Source: Sulfitobacter sp.
Lineage (GTDB): Bacteria > Pseudomonadota > Alphaproteobacteria > Rhodobacterales > Rhodobacteraceae
Reading direction: 5' to 3'
Assembly (NCBI GenBank): GCA_024637305.1
Contig: JAGXFI010000050.1
Coordinates: forward strand, 1 to 35,252
Length of the DNA: 35,252 nt
The notes under the pieces: generated by a model
The model's database searches: none
Seen by the model: only the letters and a program-made list of their open reading frames with translations
What the model was told of the DNA's origin: nothing
Shown: in pieces, positions 8,764 to 17,335 of the stretch
How the letters are laid out: each line of letters begins with the position of its first letter
How positions within the stretch are numbered: position 1 is the stretch's first letter
Translations under genes and position numbers: made by a program

Positions 8764-9360
8764 TCAGTAAATTCCGACGAGCCGCAGCAACCAGATGCTG
8801 ACTCCGTCGAAAACGCCGCTGCCGCGCGGCAATGGCATCAGCGCCAGACCCATGAACAACCAAAGCAACCCGACCGTGCCGATCAGCGTGATCGGGATCA
8901 CGACAAGCAGGTTGCGCGTACCCCCAAACCAGCACCAGAGCGCGATAAACAGGCAGGTGGCGACCGCAAAACCCAGGATCGGCAGAAGCCACCCATAGGC
9001 GCAGATGCCAACCAGCCCGACCAGCGCCTTGCCCATGTGGTAATGCCCATCCTCGGCCGGCGGCTGCATCATCGGCAGGCGCGTGCGCCTTCGTGTCGCC
9101 CAGAGATCATGAATGATCCAGATTGCCGAAAACAGGGCCAGCGCGGACAGCATCGTGCGCGGCCAGAAGCCAGGGCCGAGGCCGTTGCCGGCGATCCTCT
9201 GGTCGCTCTGAAACATGAACGACGGCAGGATCAGCGCCAGCACCAACAGCCCCACCGGCACCAAAAAGACCAGCAGAGTGGCCAGGCCGGAGGGAGCCAT
9301 CCCCCCGGACCCGGCGTCTCTGCCCGGCGTCGCGCGGTTATCGTCGGCGGGCACCCTCAC
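8764..9360 (-). CDS. TTT transporter small membrane subunit (TctB family)
   Basis: 198 residues with four hydrophobic stretches and the TctB-like GLGPGFWPRTMLSALALFSA motif. A polar N-terminus of about 25 residues precedes the first helix; an in-frame ATG at residue 21 (MAPSGLATLL) is an alternative start. It sits between tctC (2 bases upstream) and tctA, the usual order C-B-A. TctB proteins vary much in sequence, so the assignment rests on length, topology and position. Confidence 0.88.
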   Translation of the reverse strand: MRVPADDNRATPGRDAGSGGMAPSGLATLLVFLVPVGLLVLALILPSFMFQSDQRIAGNGLGPGFWPRTMLSALALFSAIWIIHDLWATRRRTRLPMMQPPAEDGHYHMGKALVGLVGICAYGWLLPILGFAVATCLFIALWCWFGGTRNLLVVIPITLIGTVGLLWLFMGLALMPLPRGSGVFDGVSIWLLRLVGIY

Positions 9361-9362
9361 GG

Positions 9363-10316
9363 TTATTTGGCCAGCTGTTCCGCGATCAGGTCGCGGAAAT
9401 CACTGATCATGGCCTGCGCCGCATCGCCGGTCACGGGCTCGATACAGGTATAGGTCGAAGCGCAGAACTCCTGCCATTTCTCAGACGCAGTCGCTGCGGC
9501 TACGACCTCTTCCAGTTTCGCGATCGCTTCATCGGGTGTTCCGGCCGCCACGGCGATGCTGCGGTAGTTGTCCAGCCCCGAAATATCGATGCCCAATTCC
9601 GCAGATGTCGGCACATCCGGAAAGACAGGATGCCGTTCAGCTGAAAACACCACCAGAGGCTTCAGTTGACCGGCTTCGATGAACTGAGCCACATCGCCGG
9701 GCTCTTCATAGATGGCAGCGGTGTGGCCACCGATCGGCGAGGCATAGCGTTCGGCGGGAGCTTGGAACGGCACGTTTTCCATCTGCACGCCCTCGTCGGC
9801 GAGCAGCTTTAGTGTCACATCGTCCTGCGTCCCATAACCTGACGTGGCAACGGTGATCGCGCCGGGGTTTTCCCTCGCGAAATCAAACAGCTCTTGCGCG
9901 GTTTGGTGCGGGCTGCTGGCTGGCACGAACAGGAACGAAGGCGAGCTTTGGACGACTGAAATCACCCGGAAATCATCGGGCTTGTTGTCACCGAGGCCCG
10001 AGGCCCAGGAGGCCACGGTCAGAGAGATCAGCGTACCGATGGTATAGCCGTCGGCCGGGTTCGTGCGCAGTTGTGTCAGACCGGCATTGCCCGACGCGCC
10101 GCCAACGTTCGATACCGGAACGGACACACCCAGCGGACCTTCGATCAGTTGTGCCATGGTACGGCCCATTACGTCAGACCCGCCGCCCGGGCCGAAGGTC
10201 ACGATCATGTTGATCGGACGGTTCGGATAATCCTGAGCGATCCCTGCGGTGGCAAAAGCCATGCCGCTGAAAAGCGCTGCGGCCCCTAGCGTGGTTGTGA
10301 TGATGCGATTATTCAT
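9363..10316 (-). CDS. TTT transporter substrate-binding protein (TctC family)
   Basis: I start at the ATG 10314-10316 because GGGAGG stands 5 bases upstream; an ATG seven codons earlier is less likely. This gives 317 residues. A signal peptide ends near ATAGIAQ, and the mature protein opens DYPNRPINMIVTFGPGGGSD, the signature TctC/Bug start in which the PGGGSD loop binds ligand water and carboxylate. Periplasmic receptor for the TctAB channel encoded just downstream. It follows the acyl-CoA ligase gene by 53 bases. Confidence 0.94.
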   Translation of the reverse strand: MNNRIITTTLGAAALFSGMAFATAGIAQDYPNRPINMIVTFGPGGGSDVMGRTMAQLIEGPLGVSVPVSNVGGASGNAGLTQLRTNPADGYTIGTLISLTVASWASGLGDNKPDDFRVISVVQSSPSFLFVPASSPHQTAQELFDFARENPGAITVATSGYGTQDDVTLKLLADEGVQMENVPFQAPAERYASPIGGHTAAIYEEPGDVAQFIEAGQLKPLVVFSAERHPVFPDVPTSAELGIDISGLDNYRSIAVAAGTPDEAIAKLEEVVAAATASEKWQEFCASTYTCIEPVTGDAAQAMISDFRDLIAEQLAK

Positions 10317-10369
10317 AGTTTCCTCCCTTTTTATCAATGTTCCGAATTTCTTCGGCCGTTTCTTTGTGG

Positions 10370-11884
10370 CTATCCAATGAGCTGATTCAGTTTCAGCCGC
10401 TGGATCTTGCCCGATGGTCCCTTGGGCAGGTCATCCAGAATGTGAATGACCTCGGGGCTCTTGAATTTTCCGAGTTTCGACTGACACAGCAGGATCAGGT
10501 CTTCACCGCTGACCGTTGCGCCATCGCTGAGCTTCACCGCGGCCTCTACCCGTTCTCCATAGGTGGCGCAGGGCCGGGCAAAGGCGGCGGCCTCGACCAC
10601 CTCGGGATGGGCGTACAGGGCTTCGTCGACTTCACGCGGTGCGATGTTTTCCCCTCCCTTGATGATCAGCTCTTTCAGCCGCCCGCTGACAAAGACGTAC
10701 CCATCGTCATCCATCCGCCCCAGATCGCCGGTGCGCAGCCAGCCATCTTCGGTCATCGTGGCCGCCGTAGCATCGGGGTTTCTGAAATACCCCAGCATAA
10801 CGTTGGGGCCGCGGACGGCTATTTCGCCTTCGAGACCCCTCGCGACGGGGACCAGGGTCGGCGACAGGATCGTCACTTCGTTTCCGTAAGGCAATCCGGG
10901 CGAGCCTATTTTGCGCAACCCCGGAGGCAGCGGGTTCGACAGGATCTGCGCTGCCGTTTCGGTCAGCCCCATCGTCTCGACAATCGGGATGCCGAACCGG
11001 GTTTCGAACGCCGTTTGCGTCTCAACCGCAAGCGCCGAGGAGGCGGAGCGTCCGAAGCGAATACGCGCCTTTGTCTGGTCATCAGGATCGGCCTGGCCGT
11101 GCAAAAGATGCGAGATGATCGTCGGGACGACCGAAAACCAGGTGATCGCGTGGGTACTGCAGGTCTGCCAGAACCGGCTTGCAGAAAACCGGTCGCAGAC
11201 CACAATCGTACCGCCCGAAACGAGGGCACCGATGATCGAAACGCACATCCCGTTGATGTGATAGATCGGCAGCACGCACAGCCCTCGATCGTCAGGCGTC
11301 AGACCATGGGCCAGCGTGACCGTCCAGCCGCCAGCCAAGAGGCTCGCGTGGGAATGCAGCACGCCTTTGGGCCGCCCTGTGGTGCCCGATGTGTACATCA
11401 GCAGCGCGTGATCCCTCGGATCAAGATCAGCCAGCGGTGCGGTGGTTGATCCTTCGGGCCACGCCACCGTCTCGTCCACCGTGATCGGTTGCGCGGTCAC
11501 GTCATGGGCGGCGGCGGCATCGGCAAACAGGTCGCGCTGTTCTGCGCCCAACAAGAGCACTGACGCCTCGGAATGGGACAAGGCATATCCCATCGCTTCC
11601 GGACCTGCGGCCAAATTGATGACGGCGGCGCGAAAACCGCCGTAGAACAGGCCGAACAGGCACAGGATTGCCTGCCGGCTGTTCGGCAACATCACCGCCA
11701 CGCTCTCACCTTTGCCCACCCCCATCCCCGAAATCCGCCCGGCAATCTCAGCCGCGCCGTCGCGTAACTCGGCCCAGGTCAGGGAAGGCGCATCGGGAAA
11801 GACATGGCTGACCCGCCCGCCATCATGCTTTGCCCGATGGTCCAACAGGGTGCGGATGGTGCCGGTTGGTACGACCGTGTTCAT
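10370..11884 (-). CDS. AMP-forming acyl-CoA ligase (SauT-like candidate)
   Basis: The start at 11884 overlaps the stop of the dehydrogenase gene as ATGA, giving 504 residues. Motifs of the adenylate-forming family: MYTSGTTGRPKGVLHSH (P-loop, about 163-179), TGDLGRMDDDGYVFVSGRLK (hinge and A8), and the C-terminal GPSGKIQRLK with the catalytic A10 lysine. It activates a carboxylic acid with ATP and CoA. Coupling to a CoA-acylating aldehyde dehydrogenase means the acyl-CoA is probably reduced to an aldehyde. That pair plus a TTT carboxylate importer resembles sulfoacetate catabolism (SauT then SauS). Other short carboxylates are equally allowed by sequence alone. Confidence 0.9.
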   Translation of the reverse strand: MNTVVPTGTIRTLLDHRAKHDGGRVSHVFPDAPSLTWAELRDGAAEIAGRISGMGVGKGESVAVMLPNSRQAILCLFGLFYGGFRAAVINLAAGPEAMGYALSHSEASVLLLGAEQRDLFADAAAAHDVTAQPITVDETVAWPEGSTTAPLADLDPRDHALLMYTSGTTGRPKGVLHSHASLLAGGWTVTLAHGLTPDDRGLCVLPIYHINGMCVSIIGALVSGGTIVVCDRFSASRFWQTCSTHAITWFSVVPTIISHLLHGQADPDDQTKARIRFGRSASSALAVETQTAFETRFGIPIVETMGLTETAAQILSNPLPPGLRKIGSPGLPYGNEVTILSPTLVPVARGLEGEIAVRGPNVMLGYFRNPDATAATMTEDGWLRTGDLGRMDDDGYVFVSGRLKELIIKGGENIAPREVDEALYAHPEVVEAAAFARPCATYGERVEAAVKLSDGATVSGEDLILLCQSKLGKFKSPEVIHILDDLPKGPSGKIQRLKLNQLIG

Positions 11885-13290
11885 TTGCCTGCCTCGACCC
11901 AATAGTCGGAAAAGATGTCATCCACAGACGGTTCGCGCGGCGCAATCGTGCGTATCACCTTGGTGCGCTGCATGAAATGCCGCCAGTGCAGATTGTCGTC
12001 GATTGAATTGCCGCCCCAACTGCCACAGCCCATGGACAACGAAAACGGCATTCCGTTGTCGAACGATCCGCCGGTGGCGAAGGTATGGGCTTGGTTCACG
12101 ATCACTCTGCAGGTAGGCAAAGTCCGGCCCAGCGCCACTGCACGGTCGTCATCGGCTGTGTGAATGCCAACGGAATGGCCTGCCCCCTGATAAGACAGGA
12201 TGCGCCCGGTGATCGCTACGGCATGGTCATAGTCCCGCGCACGGTACAATGCAGCCACAAGGCTCAGCTTTTCGCCAGACAGCGGATGGTCGGGACCGAT
12301 GCCGCGCGTCTCGACGGCGATAAAGCGGGTTCCCTCGGGCACAGCGCCTGTCAGGCCCAGTTTTTCGATCATCAGACCGGGATCTTTGGCGATCACGTCG
12401 CGGTTCAGATGCCCGTCGGGCCAAAGTTGAGCGATCAGCGCATCAGCGCTGTCTTCCGGCAGGTGCGCGCCACCTTCGGCTGCCAGTGCCGCGAGAAAGT
12501 CATCATAGACCGCATCCACCACGACAATCGCGTTTTCCGACGAACAGGAGGTGGCGTTGTCGAAGGTCTTGGATGCCGTGATCTTGCGTGCCGCTGCCAC
12601 CAGGTCGGCGGTCTCATCCACGATCACGGTGACATTGCCCGCCCCCACACCCACGGCCGGTGTACCGCTGGAATAGGCGCGGCGGACGTTATCCTGGCTG
12701 CCGGTGACGACTGCGAGGTCCGCCAGTTCCAGCAGGCGCTGCGTGTCGGCCTTGGTGCCCGGCGGCGGGACCATCTGAACCAACCGCTTGTCCTCTCCGA
12801 TTTTATCGAACTCCGCGTGGATGAATTCCAACAGCGCCGCGCAACAGGCCACACCCTTGGGCGACGGCGACACAATGATCGCGTTGCCGCATTTCAGCGC
12901 GTTGATGATGTTGTTGGCCGGCGTCGCGGCTGGGTTGGTCGACGGCACGACAGCACCGATGACACCCAAGGGGCGGGCGATTTCGGTTATGCCGGTGGCG
13001 GGATCGTCTGACAGAATACCGAATGTCTGCACGTCGCGGATATCGCGCATCAGTCCGAGCGTCTTTCGGTGGTTTTTTGTGATCTTGTCGGTCACGTTGC
13101 CCAGACCCGTCGTGCTGACCGCAATTTCGGCAAGCTCGCGATTGCGACCTGGCTCCATAATGGCCCAGGCAGCAGCTTGAGCGGCGCGATCGTAGCGCGC
13201 TTGGCTGCCGTTTGCCTCATACTCGGACTGGGCGGTACGCGCGTCCGAGATCAAGACATCCACCTGGGTTGTCGCGGCCTTGCCTGCCAT
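11881..13290 (-). CDS. CoA-acylating aldehyde dehydrogenase (SauS-like candidate)
   Basis: 469 residues, resembling the EutE and AdhE-N-terminal type of acylating aldehyde dehydrogenase rather than the NAD-carboxylate type. Seen: RPLGVIGAVVPSTNPAATPA, GAGNV (216-220), and the nucleophile Cys249 in FDNATSCSSEN, which parallels FDNGMICASEQ in AdhE. It interconverts an acyl-CoA and its aldehyde with NAD(P)H. In Cupriavidus, SauS reduces sulfoacetyl-CoA to sulfoacetaldehyde; the same partner type (CoA ligase) follows here. A GGGAGAG ribosome site precedes the ATG. First gene of the operon, divergent from a LacI regulator. No sulfoacetaldehyde acetyltransferase (Xsc) gene is in this window. Confidence 0.9.
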   Translation of the reverse strand: MAGKAATTQVDVLISDARTAQSEYEANGSQARYDRAAQAAAWAIMEPGRNRELAEIAVSTTGLGNVTDKITKNHRKTLGLMRDIRDVQTFGILSDDPATGITEIARPLGVIGAVVPSTNPAATPANNIINALKCGNAIIVSPSPKGVACCAALLEFIHAEFDKIGEDKRLVQMVPPPGTKADTQRLLELADLAVVTGSQDNVRRAYSSGTPAVGVGAGNVTVIVDETADLVAAARKITASKTFDNATSCSSENAIVVVDAVYDDFLAALAAEGGAHLPEDSADALIAQLWPDGHLNRDVIAKDPGLMIEKLGLTGAVPEGTRFIAVETRGIGPDHPLSGEKLSLVAALYRARDYDHAVAITGRILSYQGAGHSVGIHTADDDRAVALGRTLPTCRVIVNQAHTFATGGSFDNGMPFSLSMGCGSWGGNSIDDNLHWRHFMQRTKVIRTIAPREPSVDDIFSDYWVEAGK

Positions 13291-13332
13291 TGTTCAATCT
13301 CTCCCGTTGGATCAGAAACTTTACGCTAAGGA

Positions 13333-13360
13333 ATGAAAATAGTATTGCAAATGTTTTCAT
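13333..13360. promoter_or_regulatory. Candidate LacI-family operator in divergent promoter
   Basis: ATGAAAA (13333-13339) and TTTTCAT (13354-13360) are exact inverted repeats 14 bases apart, with the palindrome TTGCAA (13345-13350) nearly central. It lies in the 96-base gap between the dehydrogenase gene and the divergent LacI-family gene, where it could repress both. The dyad is seen; its use by the adjacent regulator is inferred. Confidence 0.55.
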
Positions 13361-13386
13361 AAAAATGCCACAAGTGCTTAATTAAA

Positions 13387-14418
13387 ATGAAAAAACAGTC
13401 ATACACCATTGATATCGTCACCGTGGCCCAGACCGCAGGTGTGTCGGCCGCGACTGTATCGCGGGCGCTGAATCATCCCGATCTGGTCAAGGCGTCTACC
13501 CGCAAGAAAGTGGACGCTGCCATCCGCAAGACGGGGTATATTCGCAACCGTGCAGCCCAATCCATGCACGGGCGGCGCAGCGCGACATTGGGCCTGGTCC
13601 TGCCGACGGTGAACTATTCGATTTTCGCCGAATTGGTTCAAAGCTTCAACGATACCGTCAGTGACTCGGGCTTCACATTGCTGCTGGCCACCCACGGATA
13701 TGACCTCAAGGTTGAATACCAGGTGCTGCGCAAACTGCTCGAACACCGCGTCGATGGCATTGCATTGATCGGCTTTGACCACAGCCCCGACACCTACCGC
13801 CTGCTCACCTCGCAAAAGGTGCCGTTCGTTGCGGCCTGGAATTATTCCGCCACCTCGTCCGTCTCCTGTATCGGCGCTGATAACGCAGAGGCAGGCGAAA
13901 TCGCCGCGCGCCATCTGCTGTCGCTGGGCCATCAACAGATCGGGTTCATCTTCCCCCTCACCACTGAGAACGATCGCGCCCGCGGCCGGATGGAGGCAGC
14001 CATGGCTACGGTTCGCGCTGCCGGGCATGAAGTCACCGAAACAAGCGTGGCGAGGGCACCCTACAGCATTGCCGAAGCAAAGGCCGTGTGCCGTGATCTT
14101 CTGTGCCCTGAGCGCCCGTTCACTGCCTTGTTGTGCGGCAATGACATCATCGCCCAAGGCGCGCTGTCTGCTGCGCAGGAAATGGGAATTCGCATTCCCG
14201 AAGACCTGTCCGTCATCGGCATCGGCGATTTTCCGGGTTCTGCCGACATGTTCCCGGCACTGACCACCGTCGCCATCCCTGCCCCGGAAATCGGTGGCTT
14301 GGCCGGCCGGCACCTGATTGAGCGTATTGCGGATTTCGATCCGAAACAGATCACCCGCACCAAGGTCGCCGTGACGCTGAAAGTCCGTGCGACAACCGGA
14401 CCAATCCTAGCGCGTTGA
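13387..14418 (+). CDS. LacI-family transcriptional regulator
   Basis: 343 residues. The N-terminal headpiece holds the LacI helix-turn-helix (VTVAQTAGVSAATVSRALNH, about residues 11-30) and hinge. The remainder has the periplasmic-binding-protein-like core, for example LGLVLPTVNYSIFAELVQSF and the C-terminal SVIGIGDFPGSADMFPALTT. No good Shine-Dalgarno sequence precedes the ATG. Divergent from the dehydrogenase/ligase/TctCBA operon and thus its likely repressor, with the inducer presumably the imported compound or a metabolite. Converges with the DUF2783 gene downstream. Confidence 0.93.
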   Translation: MKKQSYTIDIVTVAQTAGVSAATVSRALNHPDLVKASTRKKVDAAIRKTGYIRNRAAQSMHGRRSATLGLVLPTVNYSIFAELVQSFNDTVSDSGFTLLLATHGYDLKVEYQVLRKLLEHRVDGIALIGFDHSPDTYRLLTSQKVPFVAAWNYSATSSVSCIGADNAEAGEIAARHLLSLGHQQIGFIFPLTTENDRARGRMEAAMATVRAAGHEVTETSVARAPYSIAEAKAVCRDLLCPERPFTALLCGNDIIAQGALSAAQEMGIRIPEDLSVIGIGDFPGSADMFPALTTVAIPAPEIGGLAGRHLIERIADFDPKQITRTKVAVTLKVRATTGPILAR

Positions 14419-14488
14419 TAGGGCTATTGGCGTGGCCAAAAGCTCGAAGTTGAATAGTGTTGGCGCTGGGGAGCCGTTTTCCGCCCTG

Positions 14489-14686
14489 CTAACGGCCAGC
14501 CTGATCTGCTGAATCGAATCCGGTTCTGCATTCGAGGATCGCATCCAGACAAGGTTGACGCGCGCCCAAAGTATCGCAAAGCGCCAGTGCGAGTTTTGCA
14601 AGGTACACCTCACGCTGTTCCGGTGCGATGGCATCCAGCGTATTCGCCAGCACCTCGTATATGCTTTCGAGGTCGGTCTGTTTCAT
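14489..14686 (-). CDS. DUF2783-like small protein
   Basis: 65 residues, starting MKQTDLESIYEVLANTLDAI and rich in helix formers (YLAKLALALCDTLG). Its ATG overlaps the stop of the FAD monooxygenase gene as ATGA, so the two are translationally coupled. Size, helical pattern and position beside a flavin monooxygenase match the DUF2783 family as I remember it; function is unknown. A possible role is a subunit or stabiliser of the oxygenase. An overlapping frame (14407-14634) is a shadow. Family call is from memory of the pattern and moderately sure. Confidence 0.75.
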   Translation of the reverse strand: MKQTDLESIYEVLANTLDAIAPEQREVYLAKLALALCDTLGARQPCLDAILECRTGFDSADQAGR

Positions 14687-16293
14687 GCTGCCTCCTCCTT
14701 GTGCAACAGCCTGTGCATGGCCTGTTCGACGGAATCTTCCGACACTGAGACCCAGCGCGCTGCGACATGCATATCCGGTCGGATCAGGTAGGCGCTTCCC
14801 TCCCCTGCGCCGTAGGCAAGGGGTGCCGCGCCAGTTACCGGAAGCTTCACTATCGTGAGGTCAGCGCGTTCGGGAATCCAGGCGCAGGCGCTGTCTCCAA
14901 ATGCCAGAATGGTGAAACCTTCGCCCAACCGGTCCGACAGGAACCCATCTTCCAACGCCACATCGACCAGCATCGAACCGGCGACCGGCCCGGTGTCAAA
15001 CTGCGGGTCGTCGGGTAGCGTGGCCGGGCTGTCAGCATAACTGTAGGGCGTCATTTGCCTGGGATTGGCCAATGCGCCGACCGTGTCGCGCGTAAGCGCC
15101 AGTGACAGGGCAGCATCCCGCATCACTTGCCAGCCATGGCTTGGCGGTGTCATGAATCGCGTGCTTTTTGTTGCATTGGCGAAAACGTCGAGTGTCGCGC
15201 CCCGTCGTTCAGGCGTGTAACTGTCCAGAAGGCTTTCGCCTGCTCTTTGCGTCAACACCCACGCCAACTTCCACCCTATGTTTAAACCATCCGCGATCCC
15301 GTTATTCAAACCTCGAACCCCGAATATCGGCACGATATGTGCGGAGTCTCCGATAAAGAAAATGAGCTCGTCACGATAATCGTCCAGAAGCAGCGTATTG
15401 GCGGAATAGACGCTCCACCATTCCAGATCCCAAGATCCCGCGTGGCCGATATCCGACAGCACGGTCGAGACCGCGGCGCGCACATTCTCCTCGCGGGTTG
15501 CCTCCGCACTGCTCTCTTCCTCGCGGAGTTGATAGTCGATGCGCCAGATGTCTTCGGGCTGTTTGTGAATCAGAACCGTACCGCCGGGGCGGCCTTGCGG
15601 GTCGAACAGCGCCCGGCGGATCGTCGGATATTCATGCTTCATCTGGACATCGGCAATGACGTAGCGGCCTTCGTAATTCTCGCCCTTCAGCCGCAGCCCC
15701 CGCATCTGGCGGATCGCGCTGCGCGCCCCGTCGGCGGCCAGCACCCAACCTGCCTGCACCTGGTAAGAACCGTTTGGATCGCGGACAGTCAGGTCAACGC
15801 CCCAGGCTTGATCCTTTACCTCCGTGACCTCGCTCTGCCAGCGCATGTCGATCAGTTCGGAACCGGCCACTGCCTTCCACAAGAAGGCCTCTATATATTG
15901 CTGCTGGAGATTATACATCGGACGGTATTTCTCATTGGGGCCGTCCGGCATCTCGAACTCAAGAATTTGCTGCCCGCGATAGAAACTTCGCCCCTGCGTC
16001 CAGCCAAGTGCTTTTTCGAGGAAAGGGTCAACGGCCCCAAGCTGCTCGAGTATGTGAAAGCTCGACCGTGAGACGCAGATCGCGCGGCTGCCGTCGTTAA
16101 AGGTCGCCTTTTGCTCCAGCAGCAGCGATCGGACCCCGTGTTTCGCAAGCGTCAACGCAGCCACCATCCCAATCGGCCCGGCACCGACAATAGCCACTGG
16201 CGTCTCTACAGTCCCGGCCTCTCGGGCCGGTGCATCGAAATGCGGATAGTCGAAGTAGAGCGAGTCAAAATCCTGACGTCCGGCTGGTCGCAT
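14683..16293 (-). CDS. FAD-dependent aromatic-type monooxygenase
   Basis: 536 residues with the three flavin motifs of class A aromatic hydroxylases: GAGPIG (37-42) in VAIVGAGPIGMVAALTLAKH, the DG motif (Asp188-Gly189, AADGARSAIR) and the GD motif (Gly315-Asp316, FIGDSAHIVPIFGVRGLNNG). A C-terminal thioredoxin-like tail typical of the phenol/MhpA subgroup is plausible (residues about 430-536). Such enzymes use NAD(P)H and O2 to hydroxylate phenolic or related rings in the cytosol. It lies 76 bases after the IclR regulator and overlaps the DUF2783 gene. The ring substrate is unknown. The ribosome site (AAAGAGAA) is weak. Confidence 0.9.
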   Translation of the reverse strand: MRPAGRQDFDSLYFDYPHFDAPAREAGTVETPVAIVGAGPIGMVAALTLAKHGVRSLLLEQKATFNDGSRAICVSRSSFHILEQLGAVDPFLEKALGWTQGRSFYRGQQILEFEMPDGPNEKYRPMYNLQQQYIEAFLWKAVAGSELIDMRWQSEVTEVKDQAWGVDLTVRDPNGSYQVQAGWVLAADGARSAIRQMRGLRLKGENYEGRYVIADVQMKHEYPTIRRALFDPQGRPGGTVLIHKQPEDIWRIDYQLREEESSAEATREENVRAAVSTVLSDIGHAGSWDLEWWSVYSANTLLLDDYRDELIFFIGDSAHIVPIFGVRGLNNGIADGLNIGWKLAWVLTQRAGESLLDSYTPERRGATLDVFANATKSTRFMTPPSHGWQVMRDAALSLALTRDTVGALANPRQMTPYSYADSPATLPDDPQFDTGPVAGSMLVDVALEDGFLSDRLGEGFTILAFGDSACAWIPERADLTIVKLPVTGAAPLAYGAGEGSAYLIRPDMHVAARWVSVSEDSVEQAMHRLLHKEEAA

Positions 16294-16369
16294 CGGGTTC
16301 TCTTTCTTTTGCGTTTTCGCCCATTGCTTCGGATTTGGTGCAGCCCTGAGGGACCATCACCGGGGAGGG

Positions 16370-17182
16370 TTAATACTGGCTGACGGCACGGGCGGCCTGT
16401 TGCCCCAGAGGCGCGACTTTTCTTACGTATTCCTCTGGCGTCCATTCGGAAAGCGACCCCGCAACATGGATTGCCGCGACGGGTTCACCCTTGGCGTTCA
16501 GGACCGGAAAGCCCATGGCGATCTCCCCCGAGAGGATCTGGTTCAGGGTCAATGCATAGCCATTGGCGCGGGTCTGCGCGATGTGGTCCATGATCTCGTT
16601 TGGGTCGGTCATTGTATGAGGGGTGAACGGTCGCCGGTCCGAGCGGTCGATAATGTCGCGTGCCTGCGTGTCGGACAGCTTTGCCAGCATGGCCCATCCG
16701 CCCGAACTGCAAAAGGTCGGCACGCTGTGACCGACGATCGAGGTGTTGAAGGTCTGGCGTTTCGTTTGCAGGCGGATCGCGTAAATCATCCGCAACTCGT
16801 CGAACAGCGACAGGTCTACACGTTCCCGGATCGACGCGCGCAGTTCTTGCAGGACGGGGGTGGCTTGCCTCACGAGCGGATCGAGCCGCAGGTAATCCAG
16901 CGTGTGATCCAGAATTCGCAGCCCGGGGACAAAGCCACGTTCGCCAGCGTCCCGGCGGATATAGCCGAGGATGCGCAATGTATGGACCATGCGTTGCGCG
17001 GCGCTCCGGTCGATCCTCGCGCGGGTGGCGATGTCGGACAGGCTTAGTGGGCCATCCGCATGATGAAATGCGGAGAGCACGGTCAGCGCCTTTTCCACGG
17101 ATTGCACAAAAAGCGATCCGGCGCGGTCATCGGCGGTCAGTTCCCGTCTTCCGGGTTCCGCCCGCGTCGTATTTCGGGGCAT
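16370..17182 (-). CDS. IclR-family transcriptional regulator
   Basis: The frame stays open to 17470, but the ATG at 17180-17182 has GGGAGG six bases upstream, giving 270 residues, the usual size. The helix-turn-helix lies around residues 35-75 (LSLSDIATRARIDRSAAQRM) and the effector domain follows, ending near VRKVAPLGQQAARAVSQY. It is transcribed ahead of the monooxygenase and DUF2783 genes and is divergent from the M81/peptide ABC/M20 operon, so it can control both arms. IclR proteins often sense aromatic or small organic acids. Confidence 0.92.
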   Translation of the reverse strand: MPRNTTRAEPGRRELTADDRAGSLFVQSVEKALTVLSAFHHADGPLSLSDIATRARIDRSAAQRMVHTLRILGYIRRDAGERGFVPGLRILDHTLDYLRLDPLVRQATPVLQELRASIRERVDLSLFDELRMIYAIRLQTKRQTFNTSIVGHSVPTFCSSGGWAMLAKLSDTQARDIIDRSDRRPFTPHTMTDPNEIMDHIAQTRANGYALTLNQILSGEIAMGFPVLNAKGEPVAAIHVAGSLSEWTPEEYVRKVAPLGQQAARAVSQY

Positions 17183-17230
17183 TTGTTGCCTCCCGCCGCA
17201 ATGCCATTGACTTGAGGTCAAACAAGGACC

Positions 17231-17261
17231 TACGATTTCTATACGATGCTGTTGTATCGTT
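17231..17261. promoter_or_regulatory. Candidate IclR operator in divergent promoter
   Basis: TACGAT occurs at 17231 and 17242, 11 bases apart (one helical turn). The second copy faces ATCGT at 17256-17260, making a dyad ACGAT-8-ATCGT. The cluster lies in the 153-base gap between the IclR gene and the divergent M81 gene, the place expected for autoregulation and control of both operons. The repeats are seen; binding is inferred. Confidence 0.5.
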
Positions 17262-17335
17262 TGGCAATACACTGGCGACTTTCCGACGCGCTTGATCGTC
17301 GGAGGTTGCGGACGCGGGCAAGCTTGAGGGGCGGA

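Noticed and set aside
7240-9453. A 737-residue open frame on the plus strand opposite the TctCBA genes
   Set aside because: Its product is rich in His, Arg, Gln and Asp with no fold-like pattern, typical of the antisense of membrane-protein genes at high GC. The minus strand carries three clear TTT genes.
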